This document shows positions 55,959-64,000 of a DNA stretch of 64,000 bases, one piece after another. The notes below the pieces were generated by a model that saw only the letters and a program-made list of their open reading frames with translations, did not search any database and was not told the origin of the DNA. Location: assembly GCA_943913655.1 (NCBI GenBank), contig CALTZA010000007.1, forward strand, positions 1-64,000, in the 5' to 3' direction. Numbering within the stretch: the first letter of the stretch is position 1; every line of letters starts with the position of its first letter. Source of the stretch: an uncultured Francisella sp. GTDB taxonomy: Bacteria; Pseudomonadota; Gammaproteobacteria; Burkholderiales; Neisseriaceae. Position numbers and translations under genes: made by a program.

Positions 55959-57746
55959 GTGAAGATGATGATAAATCTTAGTAGCAAGTGAATGACTGAT
56001 TCCTTGTACTTGAGCAATATCTTCAATACTTGCGGCTTTAATTTCTCTAATACCACCAAAACGCAATAGTAACGCTTTTTTGCGTTTTGCGCCAATAAGT
56101 GGAACATCGTCCAATTCTGAGCGTCTTTTTTGCTTATCTCTTTTTTTGCGATGTCCAGTAATCGCAAAGCGGTGGGCTTCATCACGGATACTTTGTAATA
56201 AGTGAAAAGCAGGATCATGTTCTTCCAAAGAAAAAATATCCCCATCGTCTCTAATTAATTCTTCCTTGCCGACTTTACGTTCTGGTCCCTTAGCAATTCC
56301 CAGCAGAGGAATATTAAGGGCTAACTCATGCCATACTTGGCGTGCCACAGTTATTTGACCTTTACCACCATCTAAGAGCACTAAATCAGGGACAGGTAAA
56401 TTTTGGTTATGATAACGTCTGATTAACACTTCGCGCATGGCAGCATAATCGTCTCCAATCCCTGTGCTTTTGATATTGTAGCGCCGATATTGTGCAGGTT
56501 GCATGCCTTGATCATCATATACCACACAGGAAGCTACTGTAGCCTCACCAAAAGTATGACTGATGTCAAAGCATTCAATACGATTTAACATCTGCAGATG
56601 GAGTAATTCTTGCAACCTTTTTAAACGCATGCTTTGTTGTTGACTTGAACAAAGAGCTCGTAGCAAAGCAATGTGCGCGTTATGCTGTGTCATGCTAAGC
56701 CATTTCTTTCTTTCACCGACTACTTGTTGTGAAAAATGAATCTTTTTACCTTTCTCTAAGTTTAACGTTTGTTGGATTAAAGGAGAAATAGCAAAATCGC
56801 TGATAATATAATCAGGCTTATATTGTCCCAGATAATGTTGTGAGAGGAAGGTCTCCAGGTAGTTCTCTGGAGCTTTACTTTGATCAATAATGAAACTTTT
56901 ATCACCCATATACTGCCCTTGGCGAATACTCATCCACTGAATACAGCTAAGCGAATCTTGCTTGAGACAAGATAAAACATCAACATTAATTGATTGTTGA
57001 CTATTGATATATTGCTCGCTCTTTAATTGGCCAATAGAAGTAATTTGATCGCGATAATGAGCTGCTGCTTCAAAAGCTAAATTGCTTGCAGCAGTTTTCA
57101 TCTTTTCTTGCAATACATCGATTAAGGTATTAGTTTTTCCTTTTAAAAAAAGTACTGTTTCTTTCACTCGATCTTGATACTCTTCTTGACTAACATAATG
57201 CACACAAGGTGCACAGCAATGTTTAATTTGATAAAGTAAGCAAGGACGAGAACGGTAGTTAAAAGTAGTGTCACTGCAACTTCTTAATTGAAATATCTTT
57301 TGGATTAAATGAATACTGTGTCGCACTGCTTGACTACTAGGATAAGGTCCAAAATAATAATTTTTATTGATAGAAGATCCGCGATAGAAAGCTAGTTGTG
57401 GATAGGGATGATTACTTAGCTGGATATAAGGGTAACTCTTGTCATCACGAAATACGATATTATATTTTGGGTGTAGGGATTTAATTAGGTTATTTTCTAG
57501 TACCAAAGCTTCCACTTCGTTTCGTGTGATCGTGGTGTCAATATGTTCGATTTGCTCTACCATTTTGGCAATGCGTGGTCCGTTGCTACGATTTTGAAAA
57601 TAGCTACTGACCCGAGACTGAAGGTCTTTGGCTTTTCCTACATATAAAACTTTTCCCGAGCGATTAATCATACGATAGACGCCCGGTAAATGAGGTAATT
57701 CTTTGGCACTTTGACGAAGAAATTTAAGATGCTCAGGAGTCATCAT
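55950..57746 (-). CDS. uvrC: Excinuclease ABC subunit C
   Basis: UvrC makes both incisions in nucleotide excision repair. The protein has 598 residues. An N-terminal GIY-YIG nuclease domain has LPGVYRMINRSGKVLYVGKAKDL. The Cys-rich CCAPCVHYVSQEEY region and a UVR segment follow. The C-terminal RNase H-like domain has ECFDISH and LVLLDGGKGQI, and two helix-hairpin-helix motifs close it. An in-frame second ATG is one codon later. Confidence 0.95.
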   Translation of the reverse strand: MMTPEHLKFLRQSAKELPHLPGVYRMINRSGKVLYVGKAKDLQSRVSSYFQNRSNGPRIAKMVEQIEHIDTTITRNEVEALVLENNLIKSLHPKYNIVFRDDKSYPYIQLSNHPYPQLAFYRGSSINKNYYFGPYPSSQAVRHSIHLIQKIFQLRSCSDTTFNYRSRPCLLYQIKHCCAPCVHYVSQEEYQDRVKETVLFLKGKTNTLIDVLQEKMKTAASNLAFEAAAHYRDQITSIGQLKSEQYINSQQSINVDVLSCLKQDSLSCIQWMSIRQGQYMGDKSFIIDQSKAPENYLETFLSQHYLGQYKPDYIISDFAISPLIQQTLNLEKGKKIHFSQQVVGERKKWLSMTQHNAHIALLRALCSSQQQSMRLKRLQELLHLQMLNRIECFDISHTFGEATVASCVVYDDQGMQPAQYRRYNIKSTGIGDDYAAMREVLIRRYHNQNLPVPDLVLLDGGKGQITVARQVWHELALNIPLLGIAKGPERKVGKEELIRDDGDIFSLEEHDPAFHLLQSIRDEAHRFAITGHRKKRDKQKRRSELDDVPLIGAKRKKALLLRFGGIREIKAASIEDIAQVQGISHSLATKIYHHLHTE

Positions 57747-57758
57747 CTAGTTTTTATA

Positions 57759-58155
57759 TTAATGGCAGTATTGCTGTACTTTTTTTTCATAAAAATCAAA
57801 AAGTTGATGATTCTTGAATTGATTGCCAGACTGTACTTCTAACTTTTGCATTGCGGCTAAGGTATCTTGAGCTTGTTTGCACTTTTTTTGTTTTAGGGCC
57901 TCATCTTCCTGGTCTGTATCAGTAGTCTTAGGAACTTTAGAAGAAGGAGGATAGCGAGAAAAGGAATAATCAAAAAAATCTTCTTTTTTCAAGCAAATGA
58001 CAATGATGCTTGACAATAGGATTATCACTATAAATAGGTGTTTTATCTTTATTACATAGATAAATCACCTCATCATCGGCGCGAGATATAGCGTGCAATT
58101 GCATAGGCACAACAATAAATAATATTAAAAAAGATCTAGTAGAAAACCAAGACAT
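57759..58155 (-). pseudogene. DUF4124-like exported protein gene with a frameshift
   Basis: The first frame (58155 to 57970) gives a signal peptide (LILFIVVPMQLHA) and the start of a DUF4124-like domain, YLCNKDKTPIYSDNP, then stops after CHLLEKRRFF. A shift of one base in the run ttgaaaaaagaagatttttttg continues as KKEDFFDYSFSRYPPSSK and runs to a stop at 57759 with Cys-containing helices (KQKKCKQAQDTLAAM). Joined, the protein would be about 130 residues, a believable complete gene. It may be a real loss, a sequence error, or slippage-tolerant expression. It lies 12 bases upstream of uvrC. Confidence 0.6.
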
Positions 58156-58290
58156 AAGAGCTTCCCTTATAAGCTAATTAAGGAGATGAAAATATTTATT
58201 AAAGAGAGAAAACAACTTACTCTATAAAAGTATTATGACCAAACTAAACTGATCTCGCAACTTTATAATCATAAGTAAAGAGAAAACGCC

Positions 58291-58319
58291 TTAACTGATA
58301 AGAAGATTTTTGGTACAAT
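58291..58319 (+). promoter_or_regulatory. Candidate guaB promoter
   Basis: TTAACT (58291-58296) and TACAAT (58314-58319) are exactly 17 bases apart, with four and five of six consensus matches. Transcription would start near 58326, about 47 bases before the GTG. Confidence 0.5.
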
Positions 58320-58372
58320 CCCCACGCAGCAATCTGTGCTAGCTTAAATACCTTACAAACAAGGGAGATTTG

Positions 58373-59836
58373 GTGAATATTTTAGAACAAGCCTATACCT
58401 TTGATGATGTGTTATTGGTGCCTGCTGCATCGTCTGTGTTACCTAAAGAAGTTGTTTTAAACACTCGAATATGCCGTGGAGTACGCCTAAATATGCCACT
58501 TGTTTCAGCAGCAATGGACACAGTGACTGAAGCCAAGTTGGCAATATCCATGGCACAAGAAGGCGGTATTGGGATCATCCATAAAAACATGTCTCCTGCT
58601 ATGCAAGCAGGTTGTGTGCATAAGGTGAAACGTCATGAGACAGGAATAGTAAAGGATCCTGTGACAATTGGTCCAGAATTATTAATCCGTGATGTCATTG
58701 AAATTTCGCGTCAATATAAAATTTCTAGTTTGCCTGTGATAGACAATAGTTCCGTAGTAGGATTAGTTACCAATCGAGATTTGCGTTTTGAAGATCGCTT
58801 AGATATTCCGGTATGTAAAATAATGACGCCCAGGGAGCGATTAGTGACTGTGCCAGAAGGCACTTCAATAGAGAAAGCCAAAGAAAAAATGCATCATCAT
58901 AAGGTGGAACGTGTACTCGTAGTTGATGCGCATTGGCAATTAAAAGGTCTCATTACTGTTAAAGATATTTTAAACACTTCTGCCCATCCCAATGCTAATA
59001 AAGATAATCAAGCCAGATTAGTAGTAGGGGCTGCAGTTGGGGTTTCAAAAGAAGATACAGAAGAACGAGTAGCAGCTTTAATTGCTGAAGACGTTGATTT
59101 GTTGATCGTCGATACTGCTCATGGACATCATGATAGTATTCTAAATACTATTAAACGACTAAAAAAACAGTATCCTGATTTACCTGTAATTGGTGGTAAT
59201 ATTGCTACTGGAGAAGCAGCACTTGCTTTGGCTGAAGCGGGAGTCGATGGTGTAAAAGTAGGTGTTGGCCCTGGCTCCATCTGCACTACTCGCATTGTAG
59301 CAGGTGTTGGTGTTCCTCAATTAACAGCAATTCATAATGTTGCCAAGGTTCTCAAAGGCAAAGATATTCCAATTATTGCTGACGGTGGAATTCGTTATTC
59401 AGGAGATATTGCCAAGGCTTTGGCTGCTGGTGCGCAATCAGTTATGCTAGGGAGTATGCTGGCTGGCACTGATGAATCACCAGGAGAAATTGAACTATAT
59501 CAAGGACGCTCTTACAAAGCATATCGTGGCATGGGTTCATTAGCTGCGATGTCAAAAGGTTCTGCTGATCGATATTTTCAAGGTGAAATGGCACAACTGG
59601 ATAAATTAGTGCCAGAGGGGATCGAAGGTAGAGTCCCTTATAAAGGACCAGTTATTCATATTTTACATCAGCTTTTAGGTGGGTTACGCTCTAGCATGGG
59701 CTATATTGGCTGTGAAACAATTTCTGCCATGCATGAGCGAGCAAAGTTTGTCATTATCACTACAGCAGGTATCAATGAATCACATGTTCATGATGTGCAA
59801 ATTACCAAAGAAGCTCCCAATTACCAAGCACATTAG
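58373..59836 (+). CDS. guaB: Inosine-5'-monophosphate dehydrogenase
   Basis: GuaB oxidises IMP to XMP, the committed step to GMP. It has 487 residues from a GTG at 58373, which is 5 bases after AAGGGAG. A TTG one codon earlier is too close to the ribosome site. TFDDVLLVPA is at the N-terminus. Two CBS domains occupy about 95-200. The catalytic Cys304 is in GPGSICTTRIVAGVG, and YRGMGSLAAM follows. guaA is not adjacent. Confidence 0.96.
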   Translation: MNILEQAYTFDDVLLVPAASSVLPKEVVLNTRICRGVRLNMPLVSAAMDTVTEAKLAISMAQEGGIGIIHKNMSPAMQAGCVHKVKRHETGIVKDPVTIGPELLIRDVIEISRQYKISSLPVIDNSSVVGLVTNRDLRFEDRLDIPVCKIMTPRERLVTVPEGTSIEKAKEKMHHHKVERVLVVDAHWQLKGLITVKDILNTSAHPNANKDNQARLVVGAAVGVSKEDTEERVAALIAEDVDLLIVDTAHGHHDSILNTIKRLKKQYPDLPVIGGNIATGEAALALAEAGVDGVKVGVGPGSICTTRIVAGVGVPQLTAIHNVAKVLKGKDIPIIADGGIRYSGDIAKALAAGAQSVMLGSMLAGTDESPGEIELYQGRSYKAYRGMGSLAAMSKGSADRYFQGEMAQLDKLVPEGIEGRVPYKGPVIHILHQLLGGLRSSMGYIGCETISAMHERAKFVIITTAGINESHVHDVQITKEAPNYQAH

Positions 59837-59863
59837 TTTTGTTTGGTTATAATTTTGCTAAGA

Positions 59864-59869
59864 TATAAT
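59864..59869 (+). promoter_or_regulatory. Candidate -10 box for uvrA
   Basis: TATAAT lies 41 bases before the uvrA ATG, with TTGGTT 15 bases upstream as a poor -35. No LexA-type CTGT-N8-ACAG site is visible in the 74-base spacer. Confidence 0.3.
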
Positions 59870-59910
59870 CAACTATTCAGAAATATAAAACATAATAAAA
59901 CCTTAGATCA

Positions 59911-62748
59911 ATGACCGACTATATCAAAATTCGTGGTGCCAGAACGCATAATCTTAAGAATATCAACCTAGATATTCCAAGAGGGAAATTAGTAGTTATT
60001 ACTGGTTTGTCTGGCAGTGGTAAATCCTCTTTAGCTTTCGATACTTTATATGCTGAAGGGCAACGGCGCTATGTAGAAAGTTTATCTTCCTATGCTCGCC
60101 AATTTTTGCAGATGATGGATAAACCAGATGTGGATTTAATTGAAGGTTTGTCACCAGCAGTTTCAATTGAACAAAAAACTAGCTCACATAATCCGCGTTC
60201 TACTATTGGTACCTCGACTGAAATTTATGACTACTTACGCTTGTTATTTGCCAGGGTAGGAGTGCCTTATTGTCCTTATCACCATCAACCATTACGCAGT
60301 CAAACAGTGTCACAAATGGTGGATGAAATTTTGTCATGGCCTTTAGAAAGTAAGGTCATGATATTAGCACCCATTGTTATCAATCGGAAAGGAGAATTCC
60401 TTCATTTATGGGAAGAGCTTCGCGCTCAGGGATTCATTCGAGTAAAATTAGATCAGCAATATTACATGATTGAAGATGTCCCAGTGCTTAAAAAAAATAT
60501 CAAGCACAATATTGACGTAGTAATCGATCGTTTAAAAGTGCGCTGTGACCAGAGAGATCGTATTACTGAAAGTATAGAAACAGGTCTGCGTCTGGCTGAA
60601 GATCGTATTACAGTTGTTAATATGGAAAATGAGAAAGAACATACTTTTTCGACACGCTTTTCCTGTCCCAAATGTACTTATAATCTTTCAGAATTAGAGC
60701 CGCGTTTATTCAGCTTTAACAACCCTATTGGTGCCTGTTCCACATGCAATGGTTTAGGTTTCTTATATTATTTTGATGAAAAAAAATTAGTTGTCCATCC
60801 AGAGCTTTCTTTGCTATCAGGGGCTATTGCGTTATGGAATAAACATAATCAAGTTGCTTATCAGACAGTCATATCACTTGCCAAGCACTATGGCTTTGAT
60901 GTAGAAGCAGCTTATCAAGATCTACCGATGAGAGTACGTGAAGTAATATTATATGGTTCTGGTAAGGAAATAATTGATTTTAGTTATGATAAGAATCACC
61001 ACTATCATCAGCGCCATTCATTTGAAGGATTAATTCCTAATCTAGAACGACGCTTGCAACAGTCAGATTCTGGTCTAGTCAAAGAGGAGATCATTAAATA
61101 TCAAACTTATGCTTCTTGCCCAGAATGTCATGGTGCGCGGCTAAGACTAGAAGCAAGACTTGTTAAAGTGGGAGGATACCCTATTCATGAAATTACGCAG
61201 ATGAATCTGCAAACAGCTTTAGCATTTTTCGATGGTCTAAAATTAAAAGGGAATGCAGCCCAGATTGCTGAGAAAGTTTTGCTAGAAATTAAAAATCGTT
61301 TGCACTTTTTGTTAGATGTCGGATTGGATTATTTACAACTTTCGCGTAGCACGGAAACATTGTCTGGTGGAGAAGCACAGCGTATCCGATTAGCCAGTCA
61401 AATTGGCTCCGGTTTAACTGGAGTTCTCTATGTATTAGATGAACCATCAATTGGTTTGCATCAACGAGACAATGATCGTTTGTTAAATACTTTGCGTTAC
61501 TTACGTGATTTAGATAACAGTGTTTTGGTGGTAGAACATGATAAAGATGCGATTGAGGCTGCCGATTTTGTAATTGACATTGGTCCTGGCGCAGGTTGCC
61601 ATGGTGGAGAAATTGTAGCAGCACTGCCACCTGCAGAGTTGATTAACTGTACAACTTCTTTAACCGCCCAATATTTAAGTGGGCAAAAGGCTATTAGTTA
61701 TAATCCAATACGTAAAAAAATTGATCCCAAACGTGTATTGATTTTGAAAGGGGCCAAGGGCAATAATTTAAAGAATATTGAGGTAACAATTCCTTTAGGA
61801 GTAATCGTTTGTGTTACTGGAGTTTCAGGCAGTGGTAAGTCCACTTTAGTTAATGATACTCTAGTACAAATTTTACTAGCTGAATTAAATCATGCGCGCA
61901 CAGATCCTGCGCCCTATCAGACTTTACTTGGTTTAGATCACTTAGACAAAATCATTAATATTGACCAAGCGCCAATTGGTCGCACCCCGCGCTCCAATCC
62001 TGCAACTTACACTGGCGTCTTTGGACCGATTCGTGAACTATTTTCTCAAACTCCTTTATCTAGAGAGCGTGGTTATCGGCCAGGGCGTTTTAGTTTTAAT
62101 GTTAAGGGAGGACGCTGTGAAGCTTGCGAGGGTGATGGCGTGATTAGGGTAGAAATGCATTTTCTATCTGATATTTATGTAAAATGTGATGTGTGTCATG
62201 GCAAACGCTACAACCGTCAAACGTTAGAAGTGCATTATCGCAATAAAACAATCAGTGATGTTTTAGAGATGACTGTAGAAGAAGCTCAGGCTTTCTTCCA
62301 GCACATTCCAGCTATCAACCGACGTCTTTCCGTGTTATTAGATGTGGGTTTGGGTTATATTCAATTGGGACAAAGTGCTACAACTTTATCAGGTGGGGAA
62401 GCGCAACGCATTAAATTAGCATTAGAACTTGCCAAACGCGATACAGGGCGCACTTTTTATGTCTTAGATGAACCAACGACTGGATTACATTTTGCCGATA
62501 TTGACTTATTACTAAAAGTTTTAAAGCGTTTAAATGAAAAAGGTAACAGCGTTTTGATCATTGAACATAATTTAGACGTAATTAAGACAGCTGACTATAT
62601 TATTGATCTTGGTCCCGAAGGCGGTGAAAAAGGGGGAGAAGTGATTGCCTATGGGACACCAGAAGAAGTAGCCATTAACTCTCATTCCTATACAGGGCAT
62701 TATTTGCAAGCTTATTTAAAGCAGAGTTATATCACCATTGAAAAGTAA
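59911..62748 (+). CDS. uvrA: Excinuclease ABC subunit A
   Basis: UvrA is the damage-recognition ATPase of nucleotide excision repair. It has 945 residues with two ABC modules: Walker A GLSGSGKSS near residue 31 and GVSGSGKST near 640, signatures ETLSGGEAQRIRLA and TTLSGGEAQRIKLA. Zinc modules lie around CPKCTY...CSTCNG and CEACEGDG...CDVCHG. Length and motif order are standard. It has no uvrB beside it. Confidence 0.97.
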   Translation: MTDYIKIRGARTHNLKNINLDIPRGKLVVITGLSGSGKSSLAFDTLYAEGQRRYVESLSSYARQFLQMMDKPDVDLIEGLSPAVSIEQKTSSHNPRSTIGTSTEIYDYLRLLFARVGVPYCPYHHQPLRSQTVSQMVDEILSWPLESKVMILAPIVINRKGEFLHLWEELRAQGFIRVKLDQQYYMIEDVPVLKKNIKHNIDVVIDRLKVRCDQRDRITESIETGLRLAEDRITVVNMENEKEHTFSTRFSCPKCTYNLSELEPRLFSFNNPIGACSTCNGLGFLYYFDEKKLVVHPELSLLSGAIALWNKHNQVAYQTVISLAKHYGFDVEAAYQDLPMRVREVILYGSGKEIIDFSYDKNHHYHQRHSFEGLIPNLERRLQQSDSGLVKEEIIKYQTYASCPECHGARLRLEARLVKVGGYPIHEITQMNLQTALAFFDGLKLKGNAAQIAEKVLLEIKNRLHFLLDVGLDYLQLSRSTETLSGGEAQRIRLASQIGSGLTGVLYVLDEPSIGLHQRDNDRLLNTLRYLRDLDNSVLVVEHDKDAIEAADFVIDIGPGAGCHGGEIVAALPPAELINCTTSLTAQYLSGQKAISYNPIRKKIDPKRVLILKGAKGNNLKNIEVTIPLGVIVCVTGVSGSGKSTLVNDTLVQILLAELNHARTDPAPYQTLLGLDHLDKIINIDQAPIGRTPRSNPATYTGVFGPIRELFSQTPLSRERGYRPGRFSFNVKGGRCEACEGDGVIRVEMHFLSDIYVKCDVCHGKRYNRQTLEVHYRNKTISDVLEMTVEEAQAFFQHIPAINRRLSVLLDVGLGYIQLGQSATTLSGGEAQRIKLALELAKRDTGRTFYVLDEPTTGLHFADIDLLLKVLKRLNEKGNSVLIIEHNLDVIKTADYIIDLGPEGGEKGGEVIAYGTPEEVAINSHSYTGHYLQAYLKQSYITIEK

Positions 62749-62759
62749 TAGCTCGAAGC

Positions 62760-62799
62760 ACTATACTGAAATACTCTAAGTTAAGTATAGTTTTATTTT
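62760..62799 (+). terminator. Candidate uvrA terminator
   Basis: actatact (62760-62767) pairs with agtatagt (62784-62791) as a perfect 8-base stem with a 16-base loop, followed by TTTATTTT, 12 bases after the uvrA stop. Confidence 0.45.
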
Positions 62800-63257
62800 C
62801 ACTATCCCTTTATAAAGTCCTTTAATAGCAAACAACTGTTTGACAGTATGGTCATTAGCAACAAAAATGCAGCAAGTATAAGAGTAGCTGTATAGCCGGG
62901 TCATTAACTATTAATGCAACAAGTAGTAGACCAACTATTTGCTATAAAAACTGTTAGTACAGTAGCCTCCTTGTTTCGTATTTAAATCAATCGCTATATT
63001 ACAAGTTAAAATTGAACAGTAATGAATACCCATAAAATAGCCACAAATATCCGGCTGAGATACTCTTTAATGCAATTGTATCATAAGAAATCAAAGGGAG
63101 CAGGGGACGGAAGTAAATTGTATAACGTAGGCAAGAATTAATAAACAAGATAGGTTTACATCATTGCTGATCAACTGGTGATGTTAAGCGCAATTGCAGC
63201 GATAAATTGGGTAGTGTGAGTCACACAATCAACAGCAAGAATCTCAAAGGAAAAAAT
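62800..63257. other. Intergenic, no gene recognised
   Basis: This AT-rich spacer follows uvrA. The only structure noted is a short palindrome gtgtgagtcacac at 63214-63226. No RNA gene is recognised. Confidence 0.5.
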
Positions 63258-63389
63258 ATGCTCACGTCTCAGACAGCTTCAAACTTACTTATATCTTATA
63301 TGCCAAAAAGTAAGAATTATTTTTTACAAGAAAAGTGTATTGCAATAATTTCCTCCAACCAAATTATCAATCATATAAATTTAACATAA
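63258..63389 (+). CDS. Possible 43-residue protein or gene remnant
   Basis: The ATG at 63258 is preceded by a good AAAGGAAAAAA site. The protein (MLTSQTASNLLISYMPKSKN..., ending INHINLT) has no recognisable motif. It could be the surviving N-terminus of a longer dead gene or chance. The open frame also extends 17 codons upstream without support. Confidence 0.25.
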   Translation: MLTSQTASNLLISYMPKSKNYFLQEKCIAIISSNQIINHINLT

Positions 63390-63421
63390 TATATATTATG
63401 CGAAATTATGAGAATTTTGAG

Positions 63422-64000
63422 TTACTTTTTTTTGTCGTTAGAATAATGATAAATAAACTGCCTGAAAAGACTTTCTGCTTGTTTAATTAATTCTGGCCAG
63501 TGGGAAAGATTATCCTCAATGACCACAAAAGAAGCGATAATATTTGGGATATTTTTTGGAAAAAAATAGGCGGTGCACCATGAATAAATTCTTCCTGGTA
63601 CTGGCAGGCACTCAATGGCTAAATCAGCTTGATTTTTGTTGTTTGTCGTCCGGTGCCAATAAATTGTTGCTACTTGGTTTCCATCAAATGGCGCTTCTAC
63701 CTCTTCTAAATTCAACTCCTGTTTAAGAATTGATCTGGTATTAGGTCCTAATTTATATTTTCTAAATAAACTTTCTAAATAAGTTCTTAAATTACCAGGA
63801 TGATTTTTAATATTTGCATCATCAAATTGGTTTAAATCACCGAATAAATAAATAGCTGCATTAGAGTAATCTCTATCACCAGCTTTCTTATCTTCAATTA
63901 GATATTCGTCATATGTTCCCCAAGCAAGGTGATTAAACCCGTACTGATCTCGACCTGGCGTTCTATCTGGCCAATTGACAATGATACTATAAGCAGCAAT
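63422..64000 (-). CDS. C-terminal part of an unidentified protein, cut by the window edge
   Basis: The frame is open from the last base of the window to the stop at 63422, giving 192 residues. The TTG at 63715 is not needed as a start, because codons continue upstream without a stop. Visible stretches include IAAYSIIVNWPDRTPGRDQY, DYSNAAIYLFGDLNQFDD, LRTYLESLFRKYKLGP and VATIYWHRTTNNKNQ, and the end is Lys-rich. There is no membrane segment. The aromatic-rich, Asn-rich composition suggests a soluble protein. I do not recognise the family. Confidence 0.65.
   Translation of the reverse strand: MAAYSIIVNWPDRTPGRDQYGFNHLAWGTYDEYLIEDKKAGDRDYSNAAIYLFGDLNQFDDANIKNHPGNLRTYLESLFRKYKLGPNTRSILKQELNLEEVEAPFDGNQVATIYWHRTTNNKNQADLAIECLPVPGRIYSWCTAYFFPKNIPNIIASFVVIEDNLSHWPELIKQAESLFRQFIYHYSNDKKK

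Noticed and set aside
63214..63226. Palindrome gtgtgagtcacac as an operator
   Set aside because: It is short, isolated and not placed near a supported promoter or gene start.
1..64000. CRISPR array, insertion sequence or toxin-antitoxin pair
   Set aside because: I saw no regularly spaced short repeats, no transposase motifs with terminal inverted repeats, and no convincing small toxin-antitoxin gene pair.

Overview
The window is an AT-rich chromosomal segment of a gammaproteobacterium. Complex I is encoded as nuoA-N with separate nuoC and nuoD. The segment also carries an aroA-kdsD-kdsC-lptCAB run, pilMNOPQ-aroK-aroB, divergent rluC/rne and uvrC-pgsA. Gene order and tRNA placement look most like the Legionellales (Legionella, Coxiella, Rickettsiella relatives), but I could not run a search, so this is an inference. 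Several 1-2 kb gaps hold broken genes, which points to a host-associated lineage undergoing genome reduction.

Layout. Positions 1-539 hold the 3' end of a repeat-containing protein gene, followed by tRNA-Leu(GAG). Positions 669-2922 are a decayed insertion in which remnants of a Trb-type conjugation operon (trbJ, a small intact orf, trbL) can be read on the minus strand. Positions 2923-17331 are the complete nuoA-N operon. Positions 17375-21880 (minus) are the lipopolysaccharide supply and export genes aroA, kdsD, kdsC, lptC, lptA and lptB. Next come an unknown 354-residue gene and clpB. Positions 25755-27762 are a second decayed gap.

Positions 27763-31380 (minus) hold a small membrane protein gene, tRNA-Ser(GGA), pyrD, an S49 peptidase gene and rluC. 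rne is divergent and is followed by tRNA-Asn(GUU). Positions 34474-36530 are a third decayed gap that contains clear hisG and hisD pseudogenes. fabI and icd follow on plus. On minus are rpoH, dsbD, folE2 and mrcA. Divergent from mrcA is the type IV pilus alignment and secretin operon pilMNOPQ with aroK, aroB and a small membrane protein gene. The right end carries gcvP, pgsA/uvrC (minus), a frameshifted DUF4124-like gene, guaB, uvrA and the 3' part of an unidentified minus-strand gene.

How the genes work together. The intact set covers respiration (complex I, isocitrate dehydrogenase), the cell envelope (LPS, peptidoglycan, fatty acid, phosphatidylglycerol), stress response (ClpB with sigma-32), DNA repair (UvrA, UvrC), RNA processing (RNase E, RluC) and the shikimate pathway (AroA, AroK, AroB). 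Histidine biosynthesis (hisG, hisD) has been lost here. I found no CRISPR array, no intact insertion sequence and no clearly new multi-gene system. The best leads are the Trb-type relic at the tRNA-Leu/nuoA junction with its shared C-terminal motif, the hisGD decay, and the repeat protein in the usual secG position.
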